The translations under genes and the position numbers were made by a program. This document shows, one piece after another, positions 35,911-46,878 of a DNA stretch of 64,000 bases. Positions within the stretch are counted from its first letter, which is position 1. Every line of letters begins with the position of its first letter. A model generated the notes under the pieces. The model saw only the letters and a program-made list of their open reading frames with translations. It was not told where the DNA came from and ran no database searches. This DNA is from Adineta ricciae (lineage: Eukaryota > Rotifera > Eurotatoria > Adinetida > Adinetidae), in the NCBI GenBank assembly GCA_905250025.1, contig CAJNOJ010000046.1:310001-374000 (forward strand). Reading direction: 5' to 3'.

Positions 35911-36202
35911 ATGAATTCGAGCAAAGTCATTTTCTACGTTCTCTTTGCGATATTTCTCATTCAAATGGAAATTTCCTTCGGTAAGTTCTTTTCATTAGGT
36001 GTGAAACTTTGTTTTTTTCAACGAATCAGATCATCTAGGTAAACCTGTGAATGATGATGGGTTACCATTGAAGGAAATTTTAAAGATTGCTTTAAGACTT
36101 GATGATTGTTCACGACGTATTCATGTTCAGGAACCCATTCCATTACGTTTCCGTCGTGGCAGTATCAAAGATCGTTTTCCATGTACGATAAAAGGTTTTT
36201 GA
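35911..36202 (+). CDS. Small secreted peptide precursor (unrecognised)
   Basis: Two exons (35911-35980, 36039-36202) encode 77 residues. The first about 24 residues form a clear signal peptide (MNSSKVIFYVLFAIFLIQ, ending near SFG). The rest is short and basic, with two cysteines (DDCSRRIHV and RFPCTIKGF) and two Arg-Arg sites (CSRRIH, RFRRGS) that a proprotein convertase could cut. The segment between them ends in LRF before Arg-Arg. I do not recognise the family; a neuropeptide precursor or small secreted effector is possible, but there is no C-terminal Gly amidation donor directly before the dibasic site. It lies 0.5 kb upstream of the carboxypeptidase on the same strand. Confidence 0.6.
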
Positions 36203-36712
36203 AAGAGAATGTCTTTTGTATTTGATTGTCCACAAAAGAAGAGATTTATTTTTTTTGTGATAATTTAAGTGATTGATTAATTGTTTTTTTTTATATATGT
36301 TTTTCATTTGGTGCATGAATAGTAAAAACAAGTTTTTTAAATTCTTTTTCTTCAATGTGAAAATATCCGAAAAAGAACATCAAATAAATAACGATTAATT
36401 GTTTTATTTGCAATCCTTCTTTGCTCTTACAATCATATTTTGCACTTGATCTCTAATGTATTTGATCGAACTCAAGGCTTTCTTTATTTCGAATGTGGAA
36501 AAGGACAATCTTCGAAAAGCTTTGTTTTCAAAAATCAGATCGAATGACACAGATATTATTACAGTATTCTTGACATATTAATCGTCTCCTTGATTGAAGG
36601 ATTAGTGACAATGCAGAATAGCAAAAGAAGAGAAAACATCAATCCGAACCTATAAATAAGACTACCGAGCTGATCGGTATACGTTAATAACAAAAGAAAC
36701 TAAAGATTCGGT
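36203..36712. other. Intergenic region upstream of the carboxypeptidase gene
   Basis: Contains T-rich stretches and AATAAA-like signals for the small peptide gene (near 36382). No gene recognised. Confidence 0.45.
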
Positions 36713-38666
36713 ATGTCTCTTCGCTATTTGTTGCTGTTTCTTGCTGCAGTCATTGTTAGTGCAGGAAAACGACGTTATGATGGGTAAGTTGTCTTCTTTT
36801 GTTCTCAAACAGCAAATCGTTCATTGATTACTTCTTAGAAATGTTCTCGTATCTGTAACTCCATATGAAGAAGAACATTTCAAAATTTTAATGAATTTTG
36901 AAGATCAAAATGAAGTAAAGTCTGTCATGATAGTATTCGTTTTAATTCGATTGGATTCATAGATTGATATCTGGAATGAAATGGGTCGTAATCGCTCTAC
37001 TCAATTAATGTTCAATCACACGAAAACTGGATGGATGATGCCACTTTTCGAAAAATTAAATATGAAACCCAAAATCTTGCAAAACGACGTTCAACAGTAG
37101 ATACTAACAGGCAAATAAACAAATTCCTTTTCTTTTTGTCTATATTAGATTACTTGATGCCGAAGAAAGTATGATTCAAGTGCAAGCACGATCAGGCGTA
37201 CCACGTGGAATCCAAGACACTTTCCATACTTACGATCAAGTAATATTTTTCTCTGTGCGAAAGAAAACAAAATGAAATACGAATTCTCTCTTGAAAATTA
37301 GCTTACCACTTGGTTAAAACAAATGGCAAGCACATATTCCACACTTGCCACACTTCAATCAATTGGCAAAACATACGAAAATCGTGATATCTGGTTACTT
37401 AAAGTAACATTTCATCGACACATGGAAGAGATTTTGTGAGAGAGCGTTTTCTTCTCCTTCAGATCACTGGTACATCAGGCTCTAACAAGAAGAAAGCCTT
37501 TTTAGATTTCGGTATTCATGCTCGTGAATGGATCTCACCAGCCACAGGTGCTTATATGATCAACGAAGTATATTGACTAATCTGACATTGATTCGCTCAT
37601 TTATACATTTGTTTGAATAGTTTTTGACAACTTATGCATCAGGTGGCACTGCAAAAGAAATCTTAGATTCGTGGGAATTACATTTCGTTCCTATTCTCAA
37701 TCCTGATGGTTATGCCTATTCACATTCAAATGTTTGTACAGGAATTGAAAATACATTTGAGAAAATACTTGCAATCGTTCTTTCAGGATCGTATGTGGCG
37801 TAAAAATCGCAAACCTGCTGGTTCTGGCTGCTATGGTGTTGATCTTAACCGTAATTTTGGCTACCAATTTAATACCGGAGGTAGTTCAAGCAGCGCATGC
37901 TCTGATACATTCCATGGGGGCTCAGCTATGTCTGAAAACGAAGCTAAAGCCCTTCAAAACTATATGACCGGTAAACAATGGAATACTTATTTGACTTTCC
38001 ATTCTTATGGACAGTAAGTAAAAGTTTCTCATCACTCAGATTTCTCTACATTAGCTTGGTTTTCTTTTGTAGATGGTGGTTTACCGTAAGTTATCAACGA
38101 ATCACTTTTTGTTTAAAAAGATAAATCTATTTTTGTATTTTCTTTTTCTTTTTAAGAATTGGTAAGTAACAAAGTAAGATGAACGGTTAAGTGATCGATT
38201 GTTTTAGGGGTTATACAAAAAATGATCCACCTAATTTTGCTCTTTTGGTGAGAACTGATTCGAATCATTTCCATATCTCATTTCTATCTTTACAGAAAGC
38301 TAAAGCCAAGATCGGTGCTGATGCTATCAAGAGTGTGAACGGACGTTCATATACCATTGGCTCATCTGCTCAACTTCTCTGTTCGTTTTAAACGATGAAC
38401 CATCGAAATGAATTCTCTCATTATCTATCTTTATAGATGTAGCCAGTGGCGGTAGCGAAGATTGGACACGCGGTGATCTCCAAGTCTTATATTCCTATTG
38501 TATTGAATTACCACCCACCGGTGGCAATGGATTCATTGTTGCTGCAAGTGAAATCAAGAAAACTGGTACGTTAGAACGCTTTCAAATAGATATGTGTATA
38601 GTAAATTTCATTTGTTAAGGTTATGAAACTTATGTTGGTATTGTTGCTTATCTTAAAGGATTATAA
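36713..38666 (+). CDS. Secreted zinc carboxypeptidase, M14A family, with two microexons
   Basis: Zymogen of a pancreatic-type metallocarboxypeptidase, 411 residues, near the family length. Fourteen exons: 36713-36783, 36839-36914, 36963-37096, 37149-37239, 37302-37403, 37463-37567, 37621-37731, 37787-38013, 38073-38085, 38157-38161, 38208-38247, 38296-38380, 38437-38565 and 38620-38666. The signal peptide is followed by an activation propeptide of about 85 residues, then the catalytic domain. Zinc ligands are in GIHAREW (His, Glu) and TFHSYGQ (His). Substrate binders are the Arg in DRMWRKNR and the Asn-Arg in GVDLNRNFGY; the mobile Tyr is in SSAQLLY and the catalytic Glu in YCIELPP. The residue equivalent to position 255 (GGSEDW) is Glu, acidic as in B-type enzymes, suggesting cleavage of C-terminal Lys/Arg. 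Exons 9 and 10 are 13 and 5 nt and together restore QWWFTNWGYT. Confidence 0.92.
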
Positions 38667-38752
38667 ATTGATAAAAAAAGATTTTTTTTCAAAGAAAAAT
38701 AAATGATTGTTTGTTATTAACTTGAAGAAAGAGTTCTTTTTTTTCTCGAAAA

Positions 38753-40257
38753 TTAAGAATAAACAGTTTGTTCTTGTTGATTTGGTAATTGTTCAATAGT
38801 GGAAGATTTAATTTGTTCGATAGAGTTTAATGGCGAAGGTAAAAATGGATAGTTTTCACGCATTTTATCAGTAACTGCATCTGGAACTTTACCGAGGTAA
38901 TAGTATGTTCGAGGAATGCTCTTATCACGTTGGTACGCACGAAGATAATCAATTTCTTTCGCATCACGCGTCGTAGGCTGTCGTTTACTACTGTTTGTTA
39001 TCGAACGGTAGTTAATATCTTTATTAGTAGCATTGGTTTGATCGAGTGCAGTTGAATAGATACGTTCGAGACCAACACGTTTAGATTCCGCATATAAACG
39101 ACGTTCATGAGGAATATATCGATCAGTATATTCACTAGAAGACAGAGATCACGCTAGATCGAGCAGGGCAAGGCTTTCGAAAGAGTACCTGATATCGGGT
39201 AACGTTTTCGAACGATGAAACGGATGATTTTCTGTGCGATTGATATGGATGGGATGTCTTTCGGCATTTTGTTGTTTGGCTATTGGACCCAAACGCGTAG
39301 GTTCACCTTGGAGTGGGTGATCACTGTGTTCAGGTAACCAACAATCATTTTGTAATGCCCATTTTCGTTCGTCTGGAAACTGAGAAACCAAACAACTGAG
39401 TGATCAAGAGAGAAAATTTGGTATTACTCTTTCGTGTCCGTAAGGTCCTCGCCTGTTGTAGTGTTCATCGTAACTTGAAGACAAACGAATGAAGTTCAAT
39501 GTCATCTAAGTTTTTCCTTTACCTGGTGATAAGCTGCTTGCGATCATCGATATTATGATGACCGTAAATCATACGTCCAGATCGTTCTTCTTGGGATAAA
39601 AGTAGTTTACGTCTTAGTGATGTATCAGGTAAACAGCCTTCGTATGCAGGATATTCAATACGATAAGTCGTATCATGCAGATAATTGGAATCATGTGACT
39701 AAATGATAAATAAACACAATTGATTTATGACGAAGTTTGTCGACGTAAAAATGACTCTCAGTTTGGAATGTGTAAACATCATTGCAAAACTAACGTGACT
39801 ATGACGCATACTGATTCATCTGATGTAATATGCATGCATAATTTAAAAATGTCCTTTTCTGATGATTTGGTTTGAGTAAGAAGTGTTTCAGATTGTGGAT
39901 CCACAGTGAATAGTGTTTACCTATGCTTAAACTGATCTCATACAAATCAGAATTGATATTCTAAATTGAAAAACACGCTAATCTCTTCAAATTATCAATG
40001 ACGTCTTTTCTGCTGTGTGTGCCTGACGAAAAGAAACTATTAATTTCACTTCAGTCCTCTAAGGAAAAAGCAGGAACGAAAAAACTGACCTATAATTTAG
40101 TACTTACTTTCGATCGATCTTCAAACCAATTCGCGATCAGAACGTCTGTTCCATATCGCCGTTTGCCTTGAAATTTCTCCACATGTACTGGCACGAAAGG
40201 CACATTTGCATAGGTTCCATCTTTTGGATTGTAAAACCGATTACCTTGACCAAACAT
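38753..40257 (-). CDS. Uncharacterised Tyr/Arg-rich protein
   Basis: Five exons (40257-40108, 39708-39533, 39473-39428, 39379-39189, 39134-38753) join in frame to 314 residues. There is no signal peptide, membrane segment or coiled coil. The sequence is rich in Tyr, Arg, Pro and His, with short motifs such as NRFYNPKDGTYANVPFVP, IYGHHN, SYDEHYNRRGPYGHER and YIPHERRLYAESK. This composition is common in ciliary microtubule-inner proteins, and the gene sits 3' of AHI1 on the same strand. That is only circumstantial: I do not recognise an ortholog. The ATG at 40257 is chosen over 40293 because an AG acceptor-like sequence (TTGTACAG) lies between them; an upstream non-coding or coding exon is therefore possible. 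Intron 1 is about 400 bp. Confidence 0.68.
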
Positions 40258-40479
40258 TCCTGTACAACAAATAATCTTCAATAGAAAAAACAATCAAAGC
40301 ATACAATATAAAATAGCGTTTATTCCATCTAGATTAGAAACATCTATCATTAATGAAATCAAGACAAGGTAGAAAAACAAAGAACGAGAATTGAACTTGC
40401 ATATTGCATCAACATGTGCAATATAAAGAAAAACTACACATCATATCTAAGGCCTGTTGATTCGCAAACATTTTATGGT
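40258..40479. other. Short spacer between AHI1 3' end and the Tyr/Arg-rich gene
   Basis: 222 bp of AT-rich DNA. It must serve as 3' flank of AHI1 and promoter of the downstream gene. No motif is recognised. Confidence 0.45.
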
Positions 40480-43400
40480 CTAGTCAGAATCGTCGAACTT
40501 CACACTTTTTTGTTGAACACGTCGGCTACTATTATCCAAACGTGGTACTTCACTAATGAAACGTCTATCTGTATTTGATACTGTTGCTTTTGGTGATGGG
40601 GAATAAGCGTCTCTTGCACTGATATGTACGCGATTTGGTGAGACATAACCACGTGCACCTGTTGGAACATGTTCCGCGTACCAGAGTAAATGAGATTCTT
40701 TGTTTAAGATTTTAATCTTGTCATTTTTAGAAAATGATAATTCTTGGGGACGTGCGGCAGTATAATTTGTTGTTGCATACATGATCTGAGTTGATGATGA
40801 TGGTGTTCTTTGGTAGGCATAATCATCATCGTCATCATTGGTGCGATTGGAAACTGGTACGAATAGATCGGGTGATGTTAAGTTGCGTAAAGGACTAACG
40901 AGTGGAGGTCGTCCAGAATCGGAATTGTATCCTGATGATGGAAGATTTCGATGACCTTGATAAGGTGACATATCACGTTCAGTTGTGCGTGACATCATGT
41001 GACCGCCGCCATAGCCTGTAACTGAGTCTCGATGGCGACTGGTACTAGATTTGGGATTCTGTAGAAAAGGAAACAGTTTCAAAATATGTTGATGACGATG
41101 ATGCTACTTACGATAACATCGTCCATCTCATCGAGAATTTTATTGACAACAGCCAATCGTCGATTTTTCGATTCATTTTTCGAAACTACTGTTCTTGGTA
41201 ATTCATCACCACTACTTTCAAATCTTCCTTTGGTCATACTTCTATCCGTGTCTGATGCTATTATCGACGTTCCTAGCGTTCCCGATGGTACAATTACAGT
41301 CTTAACTGGACTTGGCTGTTGATAAGGTTTAGCTTCGATATCAGCATCATCAAATGTGTGTTGAAATACATAAACTTGATGCAATGGTCCGATCGCGCAC
41401 ATTGCTACCAAATTATCAAATGGATGAAACTGAATATCAATAACTGGTTGTGTATAATTTATGTATTTGTATGAATAGAGTAGATTTCCATTGTAAGTAT
41501 GCCAACAATGTACTTGACCATCTTCGCTACCAGCAAAAATGAGAGAGCCACATGATGAAAATGTCGAACGGATTCGATCTTGTAAATTAAATGCTCCGAC
41601 ATATCGACGCGATATTGATTTTCTAGAAATGAAAGCAGAACGGCAAATGTTAACATCTTTCGATTCTACTTCTTACGTTCGAACATCAATTAACACAATT
41701 AAATTGTCTCGAGCAGAGACTAATAGATAATTATCGCCTGGTGAATAAGTGATACTATTCAATGGAATATTCTATCCGAAATAAAAACGCGATATTTCTC
41801 CATAGAAGGAACTTTGTAATCTTACTTGTAATTCACCAAAGTCTAAACTTGAACCCAATGTCCAACTATCAGCAAATACTAGACAAAACTCAGATTTCAT
41901 TCTTTTTCACAATGTTCAATTCAAAAGTCATACTTTGAGATGTACTTGTTTCGTTCGGTAAGCCTTGCCAGACTTTGATAGACCCGATACTATCAACTGA
42001 TGCTAGACGTGTGCCATCTGGATTGAACGATAGACTACTAATGTATCCTAAATGATCTGACATCGTTCGAATCACCTGAAAAAGAAACGTTCAGTTCGAA
42101 ATAAACAACATTTGAATTCAATTACTTGTCCATGTTTCTTATCGATGTTCCATATACGAATCATTTTATCGTAGCCAGCAGTGACGAGAATGTTTTCAAC
42201 GAATGGATGAAATCGAACACAATAGACATAACTTGGATGAGCTAGTGTACGCCATGGCTTGCGTTCCGTTTGTGCAAAATTCCAGATTCTACAACAAGCC
42301 GAAGAGAGTAAAAAGTCTTGTTGACACAAACGAAAACTAACTTGACAGATGAATCTGCTGATCCGGATGCTAAATAACGATCGGATCGAGTCCAATCTAA
42401 ATCATAGATCATCTGTAAATGTCCGGAAAACACGGCGACACGTTGTCCTCGTGGAATCTAAAGGAGAGATTTTCATCAAACGACAGATAATGAAAATCAA
42501 ATATGCGTTTACTTCAAAAACTGATATTAAATTATTTTCTTGAAGTTTATTCACTTCTGCACAAGCCAAAAAGTATCCATTGTGTGAAAAACGTATCGCC
42601 GAGCAGCCACGTTCGCTCGTATTCAAGGAAAGTAAGGATTCAGTAGGGATTTTACATTTGGAATTCGGTAACTTTTGCCAACGTGGAGGTAGTTGTGCTA
42701 CACGTTGTAATGGACCCATGGTTTCATTATTAAGATCCATCTGTTGTGTTTCGGTTAGATGATCGCTCGAACCACCTGGAATGTGCCTGAAAGAAACGAA
42801 ACGTAGGATCTTTGTGCTGAGATAGTGTCTTCATTACTCTTCAAGTTCACGTTTGATTTGTCGGTATTCACTTCGCATTTGCTCGATGCCACCATCCAAT
42901 GCCGATCGAAGACCTGGATGAAAATGATTGGGAATGTTTAATGGTTTAACCGTTACATAGAGTGTGGAAGGATATTTTGTGCGAGATACATGATTGTACC
43001 ACATAACAACCTGGAATATAAACAATAGAAAACTTTCAAATTGATTATCTTTTGATGATCTGCTTACATCGGGTGTCAGTGCAGAACCACGGATATGCTC
43101 AATAGGTTGCCAAAGTTGCAGCCGAATCATTCGTTCGGTGTTTAATACATTCCGTGAACCCATGACCTAGTTTAGATGTTTAGTTTACTAAAGAAAATAG
43201 TTCGTGCATAGAATTTTACTTTTAAAAACGCCCAAGCGATGGGAAATGTGTTGGATAGATCATTAATATTCTGTTGATTAGTAACAAATTCCAAAATCTA
43301 TAAATATACAACGATTGCTTATTTTTCTTGATTCACAACTGGAATATACTTCAAAGAAAATAAAGATATTCTGTTGTTGTACGCTAGTAAAATGTGGGTA

Positions 43401-44322
43401 TTCTTCGTTAATAATCAACATTTGCTCCCAGGACGGAATAGTTGAACTAAAACAGTTCGGTAACTTCTAAATCGCTTCAAGAAATGAACTTACCGATTGG
43501 CGTTGAAATCGTAGGGATGTGTAGAAATGGCTGGAATGTGATCGACTGATTGTTCATTTTGAAGATGATACCGAAGAACTAAACGATTTCTAGACGAAAA
43601 GAAAGAGATTTTGTCCGTAGTAAATATTTTGAGACAACTCGACATACGGATCAGTTTTCCGGACATAAGATCGTGTGCTCAGATCAACTATATGAACACG
43701 TACGAATGGATGTCGAAGTCGTAAATCTGTTCGTAAACGATCTGTTCGATGAACAACAATGCCTAAGATTTTATCTCGTTCGGAATCATTCGTTGGTTCT
43801 GCTTCAGAATGTGCATCTTTGGATTTTGCACTTTTTGGACGTCGTCGTTGTCGACGATCCCCAGGTGACTCTCTTGGTGTCATTTCGATTTCTTCGTTTT
43901 CACGTGCTTTTGCTGCTTTAGTCCTTCGTTTAGGTTTTGTTTCGTTTTCTACGATAATACTCGTTGAATTATCTAATGGAGGTAAATCTGAACGTTTCGG
44001 TGACGTTTTTGGCTGACGACGAGCTGATGGTGGTCGTAGATGACCTTCCGGAACTAAAAAAAAGGCTTCGAATCAGACAATTTACAATCGACTCGTTTGA
44101 CAAATCACCTTCTCGTCTTGTTTCATCACCACTTGTTGTTCCTGAATTAGTTCGATTTTGACGTCGAGCACGTCGTGCTCGTGATAAAGTTTCATCTTTG
44201 ATTAACTGTTCACTGTAACTATGATACTCGGCTGTACTATCATGCTAGACAAAACAAAACACATATACATCCTTCTTTGTCCTTGTCTTCATCTTCTTAC
44301 ATACCGAATCCGACTTGATCAT
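40480..44322 (-). CDS. AHI1: Jouberin (AHI1) ortholog: ciliary transition zone WD40-SH3 protein
   Basis: Sixteen exons give exactly 1,000 residues: 44322-44305, 44244-44109, 44053-43648, 43589-43494, 43446-43383, 43297-43220, 43166-43068, 43010-42838, 42786-42513, 42457-42342, 42288-42126, 42075-41934, 41878-41826, 41771-41677, 41622-41112 and 41058-40480. The N-terminus is basic and disordered. A conserved region follows (ILGIVVHRTDRLRTD...HPFVRVHIVD), matching the pre-WD40 part of jouberin. WD40 repeats span about 42457-41300, with VYDLDW-like (IYDLDWTRSDRYLASGSADSSVKIW), HPSYVYCVRFHP and FAGSEDGQVHCWHTYNG motifs that align with human AHI1. The SH3 domain is at about 40770-40640 (RPQELSFSKNDKIKIL...WYAEH...GYVSPNRV). 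In vertebrates AHI1 acts at the transition zone and its loss causes Joubert syndrome. The first exon codes only MIKSDS. Confidence 0.93.
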
Positions 44323-44403
44323 CTTTACACTACTTTGTTCTTCGATATAAGCTTTTAAAACTCGCTTTTATTTCTCATCATTGACAATGAGCGACAGAAC
44401 AAC

Positions 44404-44416
44404 GTTTCTAAGCAAC
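44404..44416. promoter_or_regulatory. Candidate RFX X-box upstream of AHI1
   Basis: The 13-mer GTTTCTAAGCAAC fits the degenerate X-box RYYNYY-N(1-3)-RRNRAC on this strand (GTTTCT, spacer A, AGCAAC). It lies about 82 bp upstream of the AHI1 start codon, within the usual 60-150 bp range for RFX targets among ciliary genes. The 135-bp gap contains no other gene start, so it can only serve AHI1. Confidence 0.5.
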
Positions 44417-44457
44417 ATCGTACATCGATTCTTTTTCTTTATTCATTGCATGCAATG

Positions 44458-45381
44458 TTAGATGTCTCTAGACAACAGATATCGAAGCATTTGCGACAGT
44501 GCAGCTATTGCCACACTTGTTCGATGACTAAGACAATGTTGAGCCATTTGCATTTCCTCACGCTTATTAATCATCAAAGGATTTGTATCATTTCCATAAC
44601 AACCTTCAGTTGGATGTTGCCAATCGATGATTGTCTGAAAGAAACTTTCACTCTCAAAGAATTCCTTCCATCCAACTAAACCACCAAAGGCAATTTGTTC
44701 CATAAATAAGTCGCGGTCAGTCTCTTGAAAATGTCCAGCAGCGATCTGATGATTTTCTAATAACATTTTCGAAATTAATCGATGATCTTGACGTGCTGAT
44801 AACCGATGCTCAAAACATGCCGATTTCTTGACAATTATCGAGTAAAATATTTGATGTGTAAGTGAGTATCGACATGCATACGGATCACTCATTAATCGTG
44901 TACACGAGCCCGTATGATTACATTTTCCAATCATCAACGAATGAAGACATTCATCGGAATATTTTTCAATGAACGGCGATGATGAACATGTCTCTTCAAT
45001 CGAAATCTTGTTTTTATTTTGACGGTATTTGAACGGTACAAGATTTGAATACATGCCAGGCTTTATCAGAAATGATACTTTCGCATAGTACTCCGGTTGA
45101 CGTTGACGGACCGACTGATCGATTTTCCACGTGACATACTCACTTAAATCAACAAGATCTTTAACAGATTGACAATGTCGACACATTGTATAAGATCGTA
45201 ATTGATCGGCAGCCATACGTGTACCGATACCTGCATCAAGATTGACTTCATGAACATGTGAAGAGAAGAACTGCAAAGCTCGTGTTAATGTATCAATAAT
45301 TTGATTAGTGAATAACGGCTGACCAAAGAGAGTAACAGATGGAATAATGGTTAAGATAAAAAGACAGTGTAAGATCAACAT
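44458..45381 (-). CDS. Secreted C16orf89-like (UPF0764/DUF4735) protein
   Basis: Intronless 307-residue protein. It has an N-terminal signal peptide (MLILHCLFILTIIPSVTLFG), then a helical Cys-containing body. Features matching my memory of the C16orf89 family: an N-terminal ALQFFSSHVHEVNLDAGIG stretch, a central C-rich part (MCRHCQSVKDL, ECLHSLMIGKCNHTGSCTRLM), FGGLVGWKEFF, IIDWQHPTEGCYG and a C-terminal CLSHRTSVAIAALSQMLRYLL. The molecular function of this family is unknown; the vertebrate member is a secreted protein expressed in thyroid. It lies upstream of AHI1 on the same strand with only 135 bp between its stop and the AHI1 start, yet it is a separate reading frame with its own stop. 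I see no frameshift. Confidence 0.78.
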   Translation of the reverse strand: MLILHCLFILTIIPSVTLFGQPLFTNQIIDTLTRALQFFSSHVHEVNLDAGIGTRMAADQLRSYTMCRHCQSVKDLVDLSEYVTWKIDQSVRQRQPEYYAKVSFLIKPGMYSNLVPFKYRQNKNKISIEETCSSSPFIEKYSDECLHSLMIGKCNHTGSCTRLMSDPYACRYSLTHQIFYSIIVKKSACFEHRLSARQDHRLISKMLLENHQIAAGHFQETDRDLFMEQIAFGGLVGWKEFFESESFFQTIIDWQHPTEGCYGNDTNPLMINKREEMQMAQHCLSHRTSVAIAALSQMLRYLLSRDI

Positions 45382-45570
45382 GTCTGATGATCAAATAGAA
45401 CTGATGAGAAAATACTGGCGATCTCTACGGATTTCTCGAGATTATTGTTATTCATAAGCTCATTTCGTAGGCGATGAAAAAAAAATCATTACTACTTCTC
45501 CGTCTTTTTTCTTTAATCAAAGCTCATCTAAATCAGAAATCATAATCTCTTTTTTTTTCATCGCTTTTAT

Positions 45571-46268
45571 CTATGCTAAATCGTATTCATCGAGTGTTGG
45601 TAAATAGTCTATCAATGATCGTTTTTGATAAATATAAACAAATACCACAAGTGTCAATGTATAAAAATCAGCCAAAACGAGTAAAGTACTAAAAACAACA
45701 GAGCTTCTTGTTTGATTTTTGTTTAGATGAAACGACTTTTTACCTAATGAAAGGGATTAATTGAATCAATTCAATGAATAGCTTCACTTTTACACATGAC
45801 ATGTTCACATGATATTGATCATTGACATTTTCATGTAAACACGTACATTGTTTCGTCTCGAAATTCATATTTAGAATATCTCGTGAACAATAATAGAAAA
45901 ACTGTTGAATTTCAGTCGATTGATACGTGCGAAGATGAATGAGACTCAAAATATACCATAAATTCGAGCATAAATGTAGAAATAATGTCAATAAAAATGG
46001 ATAGAGAAAGACAAACGAATCTCGTCGAAAGCCACTAGATGATTTTCAAGAAGAAATGATCTTTTGATTACAAATGGCTTCTCCTATACCTGACAAAGAA
46101 AAGACAAATGAAGATCGCTTGAAAAACAATCAAGAACGGGAGATGTTGCCAGTGCAAATTGAATAGTGAATTTGATGTTAAGATTGCGATTGTAAATTGT
46201 GCACAAGTACCAAGGAGAATATAAGCAAATGATAATGTCAAAAGAAAAACAGCAGTAGTCATTTTCAT
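45571..46268 (-). CDS. Four-span membrane protein, unrecognised
   Basis: Three exons (46268-46090, 46034-45744, 45688-45571) join in frame to 195 residues. Four hydrophobic segments are visible: residues about 4-28 (TTAVFLLTLSFAYILLGTCAQF), 40-60, 68-92 (FVFLYPFLLTLFLHLC) and 148-180 (IELIQLIPFISTLLVLADFYTLTLVVFVYIY). The loop between TM3 and TM4 contains four cysteines (YYCSRD, QCTCLHENV, MSCVKV) and may be extracellular and disulphide-bonded. The layout resembles small tetraspan families (claudin- or clarin-like), but the W-GLW-C-C claudin signature is absent, so I assign no family. The C-terminus is short, acidic and Tyr-containing (YLPTLDEYDLA). Confidence 0.68.
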
Positions 46269-46878
46269 GTGATTTGAATTTAGCGAGATATTTAAGAGAG
46301 AATAAGCTAAAAACCAATAATAGATGATTGAATAGCGCGAAGATTGAAAAAAGCAAGTTTTCTTCGTGAATTGAACAGATGAATATGTGTCAGGGAAGAT
46401 GAATGTACCCGTTTCATCTTGGAGCTAATCAAAAGAGGAGATTATCGATCAAATCTTCTGCCTTCTCTCTCTCTTTCCCAGAGTGCAATAAAAAAACGAA
46501 AGAATAATCGATATGTCAAAATCATGATCAACAAAATTTGTTCTAATCTATTAAAATAAAACATCCTTCCGGCGAATCAAGCACTCAAACTCTTTTGTCA
46601 AAAAAGCACAACATTAATCTATATGTAATGTCGTCTTCTTCTTCTTCTTCTTCCTTGCTAGTTTTTCTTCATTGTTAATGGTTTGTTACTTAGTCGTTGT
46701 CTATCTTCATTGTCTAAAAGATAATTATGAACACAGCAGAGTGTCTCTTGTGAGCTAAGCATCGTGTTGATTGAGGCACGCATCAGTAATCCTTCCTTCC
46801 ATCATCTTCAATTATCATCATTGTTTCTATTGTCTTTCTTTTGACAACTATTTGACTGATTCCATGTTCAGATTTACA
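46269..46878. other. Intergenic region between the four-span protein and innexin genes
   Basis: Promoter of the four-span gene and 3' flank of the innexin. It contains a (CTT)n trinucleotide run at about 46632-46653. No gene recognised. Confidence 0.5.
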
